DNA from: WTJO01 sp965660165
Lineage (GTDB): Bacteria; Pseudomonadota; Alphaproteobacteria; Puniceispirillales; Puniceispirillaceae
Direction of reading: 5' to 3'
Length of the DNA stretch: 64,000 nt
Assembly (NCBI GenBank): GCA_965660165.1
Contig: CBFHYU010000001.1
Span: 124,001 to 188,000 of the forward strand
The notes below the pieces were generated by a model. That model did no database searches and had not been told where the DNA came from. It saw only the letters and a list, made by a program, of their open reading frames with translations. The first letter of the stretch is position 1, and each line of letters opens with the position of its first letter. A program made the translations under genes and the position numbers. This document shows, piece by piece, positions 25,746 to 34,322 of the stretch.

Positions 25746-26720
25746 ATGGCAGATAACATAGACCTATTAGTGATTGGCGATATCACTTCGGAAATGCAAA
25801 CCAAGCTTGAGTCAAAATTCCAGCTTCATGATTATTTCAGCGCCGCTGATAAAGACCAGCTAATTTCCGAGATAGGCGGCAATATTCAGGCGATTGCAAC
25901 AAATGGCCATGATGGTGTGCCTGATAATCTGATCGCACGGCTACAACAGCTAAAAGTAATTTCATGTTATGGCGTTGGCTATGATGCCATTGATGTATCA
26001 GCCGCCGCAGATAAGGGCATTTTGGTAACCCATACGCCTGATGTTCTAAATGATGAAGTGGCTGTTACAGCTATTATGCTGTTAATGGGCGTGGCCAGAC
26101 AATTACGTCTCAATATGGAATGGATCAGCTCAGGAAACTGGGTTGAAACAGGGAATGCGCCATTATCGCGCTCGCTTACAGGATTGAAAGTCGGTCTGGT
26201 TGGCTATGGCCGTATTGGCCAGACTATCGCTGAAAAGCTAGATATATTCGGCTGTGATGTAAGCTATCATGCGCGCAGTGAGCGCACCAATGCACCTCAT
26301 CATTATTATGCCAGCCTGACAGAAATGGCAGCAGCATGTGATGCGCTGATTGTGATCACGCCTGGCGGGCCTGCAACACATCATCTTGTGAATGCAGATG
26401 TTCTGAGCGCATTGGGCGCAGATGGATATATCATCAATGTTGCGCGTGGCTCAGTGGTAGATGAAACAGCCCTTATCAATGCGCTAGATCACGGCATTAT
26501 CGCTGGTGCAGGGCTAGATGTGTTTGACAAAGAACCTCATGTGCCAATGCCGCTACAACAGCATCCACATGTGCTATGCACACCGCATATCGGGTCTGCA
26601 ACCGTGCAAACGCGGGCGGCGATGGGCAATCTGACCGTAGATAATTTGTTGCAATTTTTCACAGATGGGCGCGTGCTTACTCCTGTGCCTGAGCTAGCAC
26701 ATATGAATCCTTCACAATGA
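25746..26720 (+). CDS. D-2-hydroxyacid dehydrogenase (glyoxylate/hydroxypyruvate reductase-like)
   Basis: A 324-residue member of the D-isomer-specific 2-hydroxyacid dehydrogenases. Seen are the cofactor motif VGLVGYGRIGQTIAEKL, the catalytic Arg in INVARGSVVDE, Glu in DVFDKEPHVP and His in CTPHIGSATVQTR. Arg at the end of the second Rossmann strand (HARSERTN) suggests NADPH use. AGGA lies nine nt before the ATG. It is the last plus-strand gene of the sugar-acid run and could reduce glyoxylate or hydroxypyruvate released by the preceding steps. Confidence 0.85.
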   Translation: MADNIDLLVIGDITSEMQTKLESKFQLHDYFSAADKDQLISEIGGNIQAIATNGHDGVPDNLIARLQQLKVISCYGVGYDAIDVSAAADKGILVTHTPDVLNDEVAVTAIMLLMGVARQLRLNMEWISSGNWVETGNAPLSRSLTGLKVGLVGYGRIGQTIAEKLDIFGCDVSYHARSERTNAPHHYYASLTEMAAACDALIVITPGGPATHHLVNADVLSALGADGYIINVARGSVVDETALINALDHGIIAGAGLDVFDKEPHVPMPLQQHPHVLCTPHIGSATVQTRAAMGNLTVDNLLQFFTDGRVLTPVPELAHMNPSQ

Positions 26721-26753
26721 TTCTTTGGCGTGACTGATGGGGCAAGCTGGCAC

Positions 26754-27527
26754 TCAGACGCTAGCAGTCATGCCGCCATCAACGTAAATTATCTGGCCAT
26801 TTACAAATGCTGATGCTGGCGATGCCAGAAAGATAGCAGCGCCTACCAGATCATCTACCTCACCCCAACGCCGTTGCGGCGTTGTCTGCATAAGCCATGC
26901 GCTAAATTCAGCATCATCAAATAGAGGCTTGGTAAGTTCAGTTGAAATATAGCCAGGCCCAATAGCATTAACATTCAGCCCCTTTTCAGCCCATTCGGTA
27001 GCAAGCGCACGGGTCAACCCGCCAACCGCCGCTTTTGAGGTAACATAGGCTGCCACATTCTGGCGTGCAACCAATGTCATCACAGAGGCAATATTGATAA
27101 TCTTGCCATGCCCGCGCGCAACCATATGTTTGCCAACTGCCTTGGCTGTGTAAAATACCGCATGGCTGTTTGTTGCCATCACCCGATTAAAATCTTCATC
27201 TGTAAATTCAGCTAGTTCCGCACGATGCTGGATGCCTGCATTATTGATCAAAATATCAATCGCGCCCTGTTCTGCTTCATAGCCATCAATCGCTGTTTTT
27301 ACCTGCTGAGAATCAGCGACATCACAAATCAGCATATGGGCATTTAGCCCAAGCCCTGCCAGCGTTTCTTGCGCCTGTTTTATGCGTGCTTCATCACGTC
27401 CGTTCAAGATGATTTGCGCCCCTGCTTTTGCAAGCCCTGCTGCTAGCGCAAATCCGATACCTCTGCTTGAGCCTGTTATCAGCGCTGTTTTGCCTTCTAG
27501 GCTAAATTTCTGTTCAATAAAATTCAT
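26754..27527 (-). CDS. SDR-family oxidoreductase, gluconate 5-dehydrogenase-like
   Basis: A 257-residue short-chain dehydrogenase with N-terminal FSLEGKTALITGSSRGIGFALA, NNAGIQHRAELAEF and the catalytic segment YVTSKAAVGGLTRALATEWAEKG. Arg following the second strand (LNGRDEARI) favours NADPH. The start and the NAGIQHR segment match the IdnO/gluconate 5-dehydrogenase group. It converges with the 2-hydroxyacid dehydrogenase and lies 15 nt after the BKACE gene, so those two are probably one operon. Confidence 0.8.
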   Translation of the reverse strand: MNFIEQKFSLEGKTALITGSSRGIGFALAAGLAKAGAQIILNGRDEARIKQAQETLAGLGLNAHMLICDVADSQQVKTAIDGYEAEQGAIDILINNAGIQHRAELAEFTDEDFNRVMATNSHAVFYTAKAVGKHMVARGHGKIINIASVMTLVARQNVAAYVTSKAAVGGLTRALATEWAEKGLNVNAIGPGYISTELTKPLFDDAEFSAWLMQTTPQRRWGEVDDLVGAAIFLASPASAFVNGQIIYVDGGMTASV

Positions 27528-27542
27528 CTTTTCATATCCATC

Positions 27543-28322
27543 TTAACAATGTTGAAATAGCGAGGCAGCAAGTTCGACCTTCTGACGATTATTCACAGCC
27601 CGCGAGCCATCAGGCATGACCATTGAATTTTCAAAGCCTACCCTGACATGTCCGCCAAGCGATATTGCCATCTCAAGGCATGATACTTCTTCTTTATCAA
27701 AGGCACATACCCCCCAATCAGCGTGAATCTGCTCATGTTCAAGTGTTGTAACAAAAGACGGGATAGTTGCTGGATCGCTTATTCTGCCTGAATAATGGCC
27801 AATGGTAAATAATACCCATAATTGCTCTCTTGGCAGATTTGCGGCTGTTAATAATCTGCTCAGCAATTCAATATGTTCTGGATAATAGCAAATATGTTGT
27901 ACCCGAATATCTTCTGCTACCAACATCTGATAAAAGCGGATAATCTCGTTGGTTATCTTGCCATCAGGTATCATCTCGATAATGCCAATAGAGACCCCTT
28001 CGCACATCACCTCTTCTGTAACTTTGCGCATATCTTCAGGGGAATAACGGCCTACTGATTCAGTTGTCATTTGCAGATGAAGCTCTGGCAGCTGTTGGCT
28101 AAGCTCGGCAATCGCCTCACGATAGAGGCCAGCGTCAAGCACATGGCGTTGTTGCTCATCACGCACATGAAAATGCATCGCGCGCGCACCAGCATCAAAA
28201 CAGTCAGACGCTGTAGCCACCAGCCTGTCTAATGTCACTGGAATTTCAGGGTGATCGTCAGTGGTTTTTCTAGCACCGTTTGGCGCAACCATTATCTGAG
28301 GCAAAGGAAAATATGATGACAT
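27543..28322 (-). CDS. BKACE-family beta-keto acid cleavage enzyme (DUF849)
   Basis: A 259-residue TIM-barrel zinc enzyme that condenses a beta-keto acid with acetyl-CoA to yield acetoacetate and a new acyl-CoA. Seen are VAPNGARKT, the zinc ligands in AMHFHVRDEQ, and the late LGGHVRVGFENSM with a third histidine. Kce (3-keto-5-aminohexanoate cleavage) is the founding member, but the family has many substrates. It is slightly shorter than the usual 270-310 residues. No lysine-fermentation genes are nearby. Its partner SDR may make the beta-keto acid. Confidence 0.85.
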   Translation of the reverse strand: MSSYFPLPQIMVAPNGARKTTDDHPEIPVTLDRLVATASDCFDAGARAMHFHVRDEQQRHVLDAGLYREAIAELSQQLPELHLQMTTESVGRYSPEDMRKVTEEVMCEGVSIGIIEMIPDGKITNEIIRFYQMLVAEDIRVQHICYYPEHIELLSRLLTAANLPREQLWVLFTIGHYSGRISDPATIPSFVTTLEHEQIHADWGVCAFDKEEVSCLEMAISLGGHVRVGFENSMVMPDGSRAVNNRQKVELAASLFQHC

Positions 28323-28476
28323 GGCAAATCCATACTTCTAATTCTTACTCTTCACTCTATCTTAATTGGTTAGCTTGTCAAACACCGGCTAACATGGTGT
28401 AAAGACACTTTCATTAAAGTATGTTTGCCGCTAATAATGGTCAGACAAAACAGTAAATTCGATCAGGAATTCAATT

Positions 28477-28977
28477 ATGGCTCAAACTGATTTCTCAGAC
28501 ATGGCAGATAAGGCCGCGCTACGAAAAACCCTTGGGCATTTTCCTACTGGCGTTGCAATAGCAACCACAATGACAGCAGATAATAAGCCAGCAGGTCTGA
28601 CTATCAGCTCGTTCAATTCTGTATCTCTTGAGCCGCCTCTGATTCTATTCAGCATTGATCTTCAAGCAGCCTGTCTTGCTGATTTCAGGCAGAATGATCA
28701 TTTTGCGATCAATATATTAAGTTCAGATCAAGCTCAGCTATGCCGCGATTTTGCTACCCCTGATATTCAGCGCTTTGCAGGAAAAGAGTTTCATATTTCT
28801 GATGAGGGCGCGCCACTTCTTGCAGGCGTGTCAGCCTATCTTGTCTGCACAGTTGATGCACGTCATCTGGTAGGAGATCATGAGCTATATATAGGCAGGG
28901 TGCTTCGCCATGGCCATACTGACAGAAATCCGCTTATTTATGGTCATGGGAAGCTGGTATCATTCCCGCACGCCTAG
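28477..28977 (+). CDS. Flavin reductase-like FMN-binding protein
   Basis: A 166-residue protein with the flavin-reductase-like split-barrel: FPTGVAIATTM, AGLTISSFNSVSLEPPLILFSI, and the closing HELYIGRV. Such proteins supply reduced flavin to two-component monooxygenases. No partner monooxygenase lies next to it, so it may act in trans or have another FMN-linked role. AGGAA is seven nt before the ATG. It is divergent from the BKACE gene and convergent with the quinone reductase gene. Confidence 0.82.
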   Translation: MAQTDFSDMADKAALRKTLGHFPTGVAIATTMTADNKPAGLTISSFNSVSLEPPLILFSIDLQAACLADFRQNDHFAINILSSDQAQLCRDFATPDIQRFAGKEFHISDEGAPLLAGVSAYLVCTVDARHLVGDHELYIGRVLRHGHTDRNPLIYGHGKLVSFPHA

Positions 28978-28999
28978 CTAGCTATTTTGCATTTAGCTA

Positions 29000-29974
29000 T
29001 TAGACGTCAATCAACGTCACTCCTTTGGTTTGACGTGAGGTCAAAGCGCGGAAGGCATCTGCTGTATCTGCAAGCTTATATCGCTGGTTAATAGAGACGT
29101 TCAGCTTGCCGCTTTCCAGCATCGCAAATAGACGTTGTGACATATCTGCTAGCTGGTCTGAGGTAGCGATATAGCTGGCCAACGTAGGACGCTGAACATA
29201 TAAAGACCCATTTGCTGCCAAATCCCCCAATTTGAAATCTGCCAGACCGCTTGATTGTCCAAAACAGATAAATTTGCCAAATGTCTGTAATGATTTCAGC
29301 GAGCCATGATAGGTATCTTTGCCAACCGAATCATAGACCACAGGCACACCCTGCCCTGAGGTAATATCCATCACCCGTTCGACGAAATCTTCATCGGTAT
29401 AATTGATCACATGGGCATATCCTGCCTGCTTGGCAAGGGCTACTTTCTCAGCGCTACCAGCAGTGCCAATCGCTTCAACACCAAGTGCCTTCATCCATTG
29501 GCCAGCCAGCAAGCCAACACCGCCTGCCGCCGCATGGAATAGCACCTTATCTCCTGCTTTCAGCGCCGCTGAACGGGTTAGCAGATACGCTACGGTCATG
29601 CCTTTTAACATACTGGCCGCCGCCATATCATCACTGATAGAATCAGGCAATTTCACAACCCTGTCTGCAGCAATCACCCGTTCTTCGGCAAAGGCGCCAA
29701 CATGCATTGGATAGCCCACCCTGTCACCTTCTGCAAAGCCGCTAACACCCTCGCCAACTGCCAGCACAACACCTGCACCTTCATTTCCAGGGACGAACAC
29801 ATCATTTTCAGGAAACGGGTAAAGCCCTGATGTTTGATACACATCCAGAAAATTTAACCCCATTACTGTCTGGCGCAATAATAGCTGGCCTGGCTGAGGG
29901 GTTGGGGTTGGTCTGTCACGAAACTCCAGCACATCTGCATTTCCAGGTGTTGCTGCACATATAAATTTACCCAT
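29000..29974 (-). CDS. NADPH:quinone oxidoreductase (zinc-independent MDR)
   Basis: A 324-residue medium-chain reductase of the Qor type. Seen are GNEGAGVVLAVGEGV, YPMHVGAFAEERV, the cofactor motif HAAAGGVGLLAGQWMKALG and YDSVGKDTYHGSL. The zinc-binding cysteines of alcohol dehydrogenases are absent. The ATG at 29974 is preferred because GGAG lies eight nt upstream. An ATG five codons earlier has none. It probably reduces quinones or activated enals. Confidence 0.88.
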   Translation of the reverse strand: MGKFICAATPGNADVLEFRDRPTPTPQPGQLLLRQTVMGLNFLDVYQTSGLYPFPENDVFVPGNEGAGVVLAVGEGVSGFAEGDRVGYPMHVGAFAEERVIAADRVVKLPDSISDDMAAASMLKGMTVAYLLTRSAALKAGDKVLFHAAAGGVGLLAGQWMKALGVEAIGTAGSAEKVALAKQAGYAHVINYTDEDFVERVMDITSGQGVPVVYDSVGKDTYHGSLKSLQTFGKFICFGQSSGLADFKLGDLAANGSLYVQRPTLASYIATSDQLADMSQRLFAMLESGKLNVSINQRYKLADTADAFRALTSRQTKGVTLIDV

Positions 29975-30163
29975 TTTGGCGATCTCCATACTGCATTAAG
30001 CTAGGTTAAAGCTAGCATAGTTGACGACTTTGTGAAGCCTAATTAACGCTACGCCACGCCAAATAAGGTCTATCTAAATCAATAGCCCTTGTCATGGCTA
30101 GCAATTCAAGATATTCACAGATAGATAGGCAATGTTATATTTGTTATCAACAGGACGCTTAAG

Positions 30164-31318
30164 ATGCTGTCATCACTTAGCACACGCACAGATCAAATGA
30201 AGCCAAGCCTTATTCGTGCGATCACAGATAAGGCTATGGGACAGGAAAATGTGATACCGCTCTGGTTTGGTGAAGGGTGCTGGCCAACCTCGCACATAGC
30301 GGTATCTGCACTTCAGGATGCAGTATCATCACATGATCATTTCTATCATCCCAATAGCGGCAAACCTTCATTGCGTTCAGCGATTGCTGACTATCAGACC
30401 GCGTTATATCAGCGCCCTTTTTCTAGCCAGAATATCACTGTAACAGCCTCTGGGATGCAGGCGCTTGCCCTAACTGCACAGGCGCTTATCAGTCCTGGTG
30501 ATAAGGTTATTTATATAGACCCTGTCTGGCCAAATCTGCCTGAAATATTCAAAATTTCAGGGGCAGAAACTACGCCAATAGCGCTATATCCTGAAAAGGG
30601 GCGCTGGAAGCTTGACCTTGACAGGCTGTTATCCATGCTTGATAGCAGTATCAAAGCGGTATTGATCAATTCACCCAACAACCCTACTGGCTGGGTGATG
30701 TCACCAGATGAACAACAGACATTGCTAGCCCATTGCCAGCATCATGGTATCTGGATAATTACTGACGAGGTATATGCCCGCCTATGTAAAGGCAGACAGG
30801 TTGCCCCCTCTTTTCTGCATATTGCCGATACCCAAGATAGGGTGATCTCGATCAATAGCTTTTCAAAAGCATGGTCAATGACTGGTTGGAGACTTGGCTG
30901 GATTTCCGCACCTGCCAAACTAGAAACAGTGTTGGCAAGTTTGACAGAATTTAATATTGCCTGCCCTGCTGGCAGTATTCAATCAGCAGGCGAAGCCATG
31001 ATACGTAATGGTGAAGATGAGGTTGCCCTGCTTCAACGCAGAATTGATGCAGGTTTCCAAATTATCAAAGATAGGCTTGGCAATCATGCACGAATTTCCT
31101 TTATCGAGCCTGATGGCGCCTTTTATGTATTGTTCGGAGTTGAGGGGTTTAGTAATAGCGTTGAGCTAGCACTTCATATTCTGCAAAATGTGCAAGTTGG
31201 TCTAGCGCCTGGCGCTGCCTTTGGCCCTGCGGCAGAAGGCCATCTCAGACTATGCTATGCGCAAGAACCTGCCCGCCTAAGTGAGGCATGTGACAGGCTG
31301 GATGCGATTTTACGATAA
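30164..31318 (+). CDS. Class I/II pyridoxal-phosphate aminotransferase
   Basis: A 384-residue fold type I aminotransferase. Seen are TASGMQALALTAQ (cofactor phosphate), NSPNNPTGWV, TDEVYARL and the Schiff-base Lys in SINSFSKAWSMTGWRLGW, with Arg near the C terminus (HLRLCYAQ) for the alpha-carboxylate. It belongs to the AspC/AatA subgroup I-gamma. AGGA lies before the ATG. It converges with the RraA-like gene with a one-base gap. The amino donor and acceptor are not predictable. Confidence 0.88.
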   Translation: MLSSLSTRTDQMKPSLIRAITDKAMGQENVIPLWFGEGCWPTSHIAVSALQDAVSSHDHFYHPNSGKPSLRSAIADYQTALYQRPFSSQNITVTASGMQALALTAQALISPGDKVIYIDPVWPNLPEIFKISGAETTPIALYPEKGRWKLDLDRLLSMLDSSIKAVLINSPNNPTGWVMSPDEQQTLLAHCQHHGIWIITDEVYARLCKGRQVAPSFLHIADTQDRVISINSFSKAWSMTGWRLGWISAPAKLETVLASLTEFNIACPAGSIQSAGEAMIRNGEDEVALLQRRIDAGFQIIKDRLGNHARISFIEPDGAFYVLFGVEGFSNSVELALHILQNVQVGLAPGAAFGPAAEGHLRLCYAQEPARLSEACDRLDAILR

Positions 31319-31319
31319 A

Positions 31320-32018
31320 TTAGGTTCGCGCCTTCTCAAAGGCTGCCCATGCTTTCTGAAAGGCAGCAAAATCAAACCCGTCTTTTGAGGCTGGCTCAAG
31401 AATAAGCTTCTCGCAGGCAATCAGCTTTTCAATCGCCTGTTCTAGCGTGTCATGGATTGATTCAGGGATGACTACAGCACCATGCCTGTCTGCATGAATA
31501 AGATCATGTGGCGATACGATCATACCAAACACCTGAACAGGACAGTCAAAATCGGTAACATGCACAAACGCATGGCTTGGCCCTACTGCACCTGCAATCA
31601 CAGGAAAGCCTGTTGGTAAATCTTCTAAATCACGTACCAGACCGTTGGTGATAACACCTTCAACACCAAAGCCTTTATGGATAGTGGTATTCACCTCTCC
31701 CCAAAACGCACCACAGGCATTAGGACCATCTTCATCCTGAACCACAATGACTGATGGCCTTACCCCTTCAGCAACATATTTATAATAATCCATGCGGCGC
31801 TGAGTTACGATTTCAGCAGGCTCTTCAGAAGGTGCCATTGCCGCAATTTTTGCGGTAAGCGCATAGCCAACAAGAGAGGGGGCATCTTTTTCAGTGATGA
31901 AAATTGTCTGGCGTGTGAAATTCGCAAATCCACGAATGCCCTGCGCCACTTCGATTGCGTTACAGATAGTGGGTGTATCTGTCTGACGCAAAAGGGTTAA
32001 TAGCTTATCTGAAATCAC
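31320..32018 (-). CDS. RraA-family protein (HMG/CHA aldolase-like)
   Basis: A 232-residue protein of the RraA/4-hydroxy-4-methyl-2-oxoglutarate aldolase family. Seen are DTPTICNAIEVAQG, the VQDEDGPNACGAFWGEV loop, GLVRDLEDLP for substrate binding, and HADRHGAVVIP with the metal-coordinating Asp. The start is decided by the ribosome-binding site. AGGAGG ends one base before an ATG at 32024, which is too close, while the GTG at 32018 is seven nt away. RraA proper inhibits RNase E, but the metabolic setting favours an aldolase or decarboxylase on a small organic acid. Confidence 0.78.
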   Translation of the reverse strand: MISDKLLTLLRQTDTPTICNAIEVAQGIRGFANFTRQTIFITEKDAPSLVGYALTAKIAAMAPSEEPAEIVTQRRMDYYKYVAEGVRPSVIVVQDEDGPNACGAFWGEVNTTIHKGFGVEGVITNGLVRDLEDLPTGFPVIAGAVGPSHAFVHVTDFDCPVQVFGMIVSPHDLIHADRHGAVVIPESIHDTLEQAIEKLIACEKLILEPASKDGFDFAAFQKAWAAFEKART

Positions 32019-32024
32019 GCCCAT

Positions 32025-32030
32025 ACCTCC
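32025..32030 (-). promoter_or_regulatory. AGGAGG ribosome-binding site for the RraA-like gene
   Basis: A near-perfect Shine-Dalgarno sequence whose spacing selects the GTG at 32018 over the adjacent ATG at 32024. Confidence 0.6.
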
Positions 32031-32052
32031 TAAAACACAGCTACTAAAGCGC

Positions 32053-32081
32053 TATCCTGTCTGATATTTTTGAACAGGATA
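32053..32081. repeat. 8-bp inverted repeat upstream of the RraA-like gene
   Basis: TATCCTGT (32053-32060) and ACAGGATA (32074-32081) are separated by 13 bases, 35 nt upstream of the gene start. This may be an operator or leader hairpin. A perfect TTGACA on the minus strand at 32119-32124 lies just above it but has no good -10 element. Confidence 0.4.
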
Positions 32082-32143
32082 CCCCTTCTACCCCTATGTT
32101 GAGGTGTTGTGAGCCTTGTGTCAAATATTATGCGCCTTTTGCC

Positions 32144-32908
32144 CTAGCCAGCTGTCCAGCCGCCATCAACCAGTAACGAGGTGCCTGTGATAAGTGCAGC
32201 AGCATCTGATGCCATAAACACAACAGCGCCCATAATATCTTCTACTTGTCCAACACGGCCTAATTTGATTTTTTCTTCAATCCATTTGATACGTTCTGGC
32301 TGGTTAAAGGTCGCCTCTGTCAATGCTGTTCTGATGAAGGTAGGGCAAATCGTATTAATACGAACCTTATGTGGCCCCCATTCTATTGCCATTGCTTTGG
32401 TGAAACCTTCAACACCAGATTTTGTAGCGCAATAAACAGACCTATCAATGCCTCCGACATGCGCCATTTGTGATGAGATGGTGATAATTGAGCCTGCAAC
32501 ATTCTGGGCAATCATTCTTTGCGCTGAAAATGAGGCTAAAAAATAGGCTGATTTTAGATTTACATCTACCACCGCATCAAAATCATCTGGCTGAGCCTCT
32601 AGCGCTGAGCCATGACGCGCCATGCCTGCTGAATTTACCACCACATCAAAGGCGGGTCGGCTTTCAAGAAATTCTTTCAATGCCTGAATATCTGTTATAT
32701 CAAGCGGAATGGCTGTAATATCCAGACCATCTGCACGTGCCTCAGCTGCCAGCATCTCAAGTTTTTCGCTCGAACGTGCTAGTGCAAATACCTGAGCGCC
32801 AGCCTGAGCGCATGCCACCGCACAACCAAGACCAATACCAGAAGATGCCCCTGTTACAAGCGCTGTTTTTCCATCCAGTCTGAATGATGGGGTTTGAGGA
32901 AGAGTCAT
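32144..32908 (-). CDS. SDR-family oxidoreductase
   Basis: A 254-residue classical short-chain dehydrogenase. Seen are KTALVTGASSGIGLGCA, NSAGMARHG, Ser in ITISSQMAHVG and YCATKSGVEGF. ARSSEK after the second strand suggests NADP. It lies 39 nt downstream of the HpsN-like gene, with AGG eight nt before its ATG, so it is probably in the same operon. In 2,3-dihydroxypropane-1-sulfonate degradation short-chain dehydrogenases (HpsO/HpsP) accompany HpsN, which is a possible role here, but the sequence alone does not define its substrate. Confidence 0.85.
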   Translation of the reverse strand: MTLPQTPSFRLDGKTALVTGASSGIGLGCAVACAQAGAQVFALARSSEKLEMLAAEARADGLDITAIPLDITDIQALKEFLESRPAFDVVVNSAGMARHGSALEAQPDDFDAVVDVNLKSAYFLASFSAQRMIAQNVAGSIITISSQMAHVGGIDRSVYCATKSGVEGFTKAMAIEWGPHKVRINTICPTFIRTALTEATFNQPERIKWIEEKIKLGRVGQVEDIMGAVVFMASDAAALITGTSLLVDGGWTAG

Positions 32909-32947
32909 AATATTACCTGTTCTTTCGCCTAGTGCTTATTGTCGCTG

Positions 32948-34273
32948 TTATGGTTTGGTTCGATCGGCGGCTGGCTGGCCATAGCCTACATTCTGCCCAC
33001 CATATCTGCGCACCCGAATATTGCATTGTTCAGCATGTCCTACAAACCCTTCAAGTATGCATAATCTGCTTCCATATGCCCCTATTTGTGTTGCAGCCTC
33101 ATCAGAGGTAATGCGCTGATAGCTGTGTGTTTTCAAAAATTTTCCAACCCACAAACCGCCAGTATAACGGCCAGCCTGTTTGGTTGGTAATGTGTGATTT
33201 GTGCCGATCACCTTATCCCCATTAGCTACATTTGTTCTTGCGCCCAAAAATAACGCGCCATAACAGGTCATATGTTCAAGAAACCAGTCATCTCTATCTG
33301 TCATAACTTGCACATGTTCTGAGGCGATTTCATCTGCCACCGCCAACATGTCATCATAGCTGTCACAGACAATCACTTCGCCATAATCACGCCAGCTTGC
33401 AGAGGCTGTTTCAGCGGTTGGCAAAATCTTCAAAATCCTATCAATTTCTGCCAACGTATCTCGTGCAAGCTGTTCTGAATTTGTTACCAAAACAGCAGGG
33501 CTATTATAGCCATGTTCTGCCTGACCTAGCAGATCAGTTGCGCATAATTCAGCATCAACCGTATCATCGGCGATTACCATTGTTTCGGTAGGGCCTGCAA
33601 ATAAATCAATGCCTACCCGTCCATAAAGCTGGCGTTTTGCTTCGGCAACAAAGGCATTGCCAGGCCCTACCAGCATATGCACAGGCTCAATCGTTTCAGT
33701 GCCTATTGCCATTGCGCCAACAGCCTGAATCCCGCCAAGAACCATAATTTCATGCGCACCACCAAGATGCATCGCCGCAATTACCGCTGGATTTGGCTCA
33801 CCATTAAATGGTGGTGTTGCTGCCAGAATGCGCGGCACGCCTGCTTCACTGGCAGTCGCTACAGACATATGCGCTGATGCGACCATCGGAAATTTGCCAC
33901 CTGGCACATAACATCCAACAGATTGCACAGGAATATGCTTATGCCCAAGCACTACTCCTGGCAATGTTTCCACCTCAACATCACGCATTGAATCACGCTG
34001 GATTCTAGCAAAATTACGCACCTGTTCTTGGGCAAATTTAATATCATGCATATCGCTATCGGATACTTTATTCATCAGCGCCTCAATCTCGCCAGCGCTT
34101 AGCTTAAATTGCGTAGGGCTATAATTATCGAATCTTTCGGATAGATCACGCACAGCACTATCACCATTTTGCTCTATATCTGAGAGAATCTGCTCAACCT
34201 TTGCTCTGATGGTTGCATCATCTTCAGCTCTTTGTGCTTGCGGCAAGCCTGATTTTAGGTATCTAACAGCCAT
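32948..34273 (-). CDS. Histidinol dehydrogenase-family enzyme, HpsN-like
   Basis: A 441-residue member of the HisD superfamily, a zinc NAD enzyme carrying out two-step alcohol to acid oxidation. The zinc ligands are visible in LGQAEHGYNSPA and NGDKVIGTNHTLPT, catalytic Glu-His in IASEHVQV, and the C-terminal His in FVGHAEQ. The HisD GDY motif reads GDK here. The cofactor region YVPGGKFPMVASAHMSV matches catabolic paralogues such as HpsN, which turns R-DHPS into sulfolactate in marine Roseobacter strains. There are no his genes nearby. Sub-family assignment is from memory of HpsN sequences and needs a tree. Confidence 0.72.
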   Translation of the reverse strand: MAVRYLKSGLPQAQRAEDDATIRAKVEQILSDIEQNGDSAVRDLSERFDNYSPTQFKLSAGEIEALMNKVSDSDMHDIKFAQEQVRNFARIQRDSMRDVEVETLPGVVLGHKHIPVQSVGCYVPGGKFPMVASAHMSVATASEAGVPRILAATPPFNGEPNPAVIAAMHLGGAHEIMVLGGIQAVGAMAIGTETIEPVHMLVGPGNAFVAEAKRQLYGRVGIDLFAGPTETMVIADDTVDAELCATDLLGQAEHGYNSPAVLVTNSEQLARDTLAEIDRILKILPTAETASASWRDYGEVIVCDSYDDMLAVADEIASEHVQVMTDRDDWFLEHMTCYGALFLGARTNVANGDKVIGTNHTLPTKQAGRYTGGLWVGKFLKTHSYQRITSDEAATQIGAYGSRLCILEGFVGHAEQCNIRVRRYGGQNVGYGQPAADRTKP

Positions 34274-34322
34274 GTTTACTTCGCCCTTATTATATGATTT
34301 TTCGATCGTCTATTTAGAAGCA

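Noticed and set aside
26727..26775. 10-bp inverted repeat between convergent genes as a terminator
   Set aside because: The loop is about 28 nt, the right arm is coding, and no T-run follows.
27589..27597. TTATTCACA DnaA-box match inside the BKACE gene
   Set aside because: A single degenerate match in a coding region is expected by chance.
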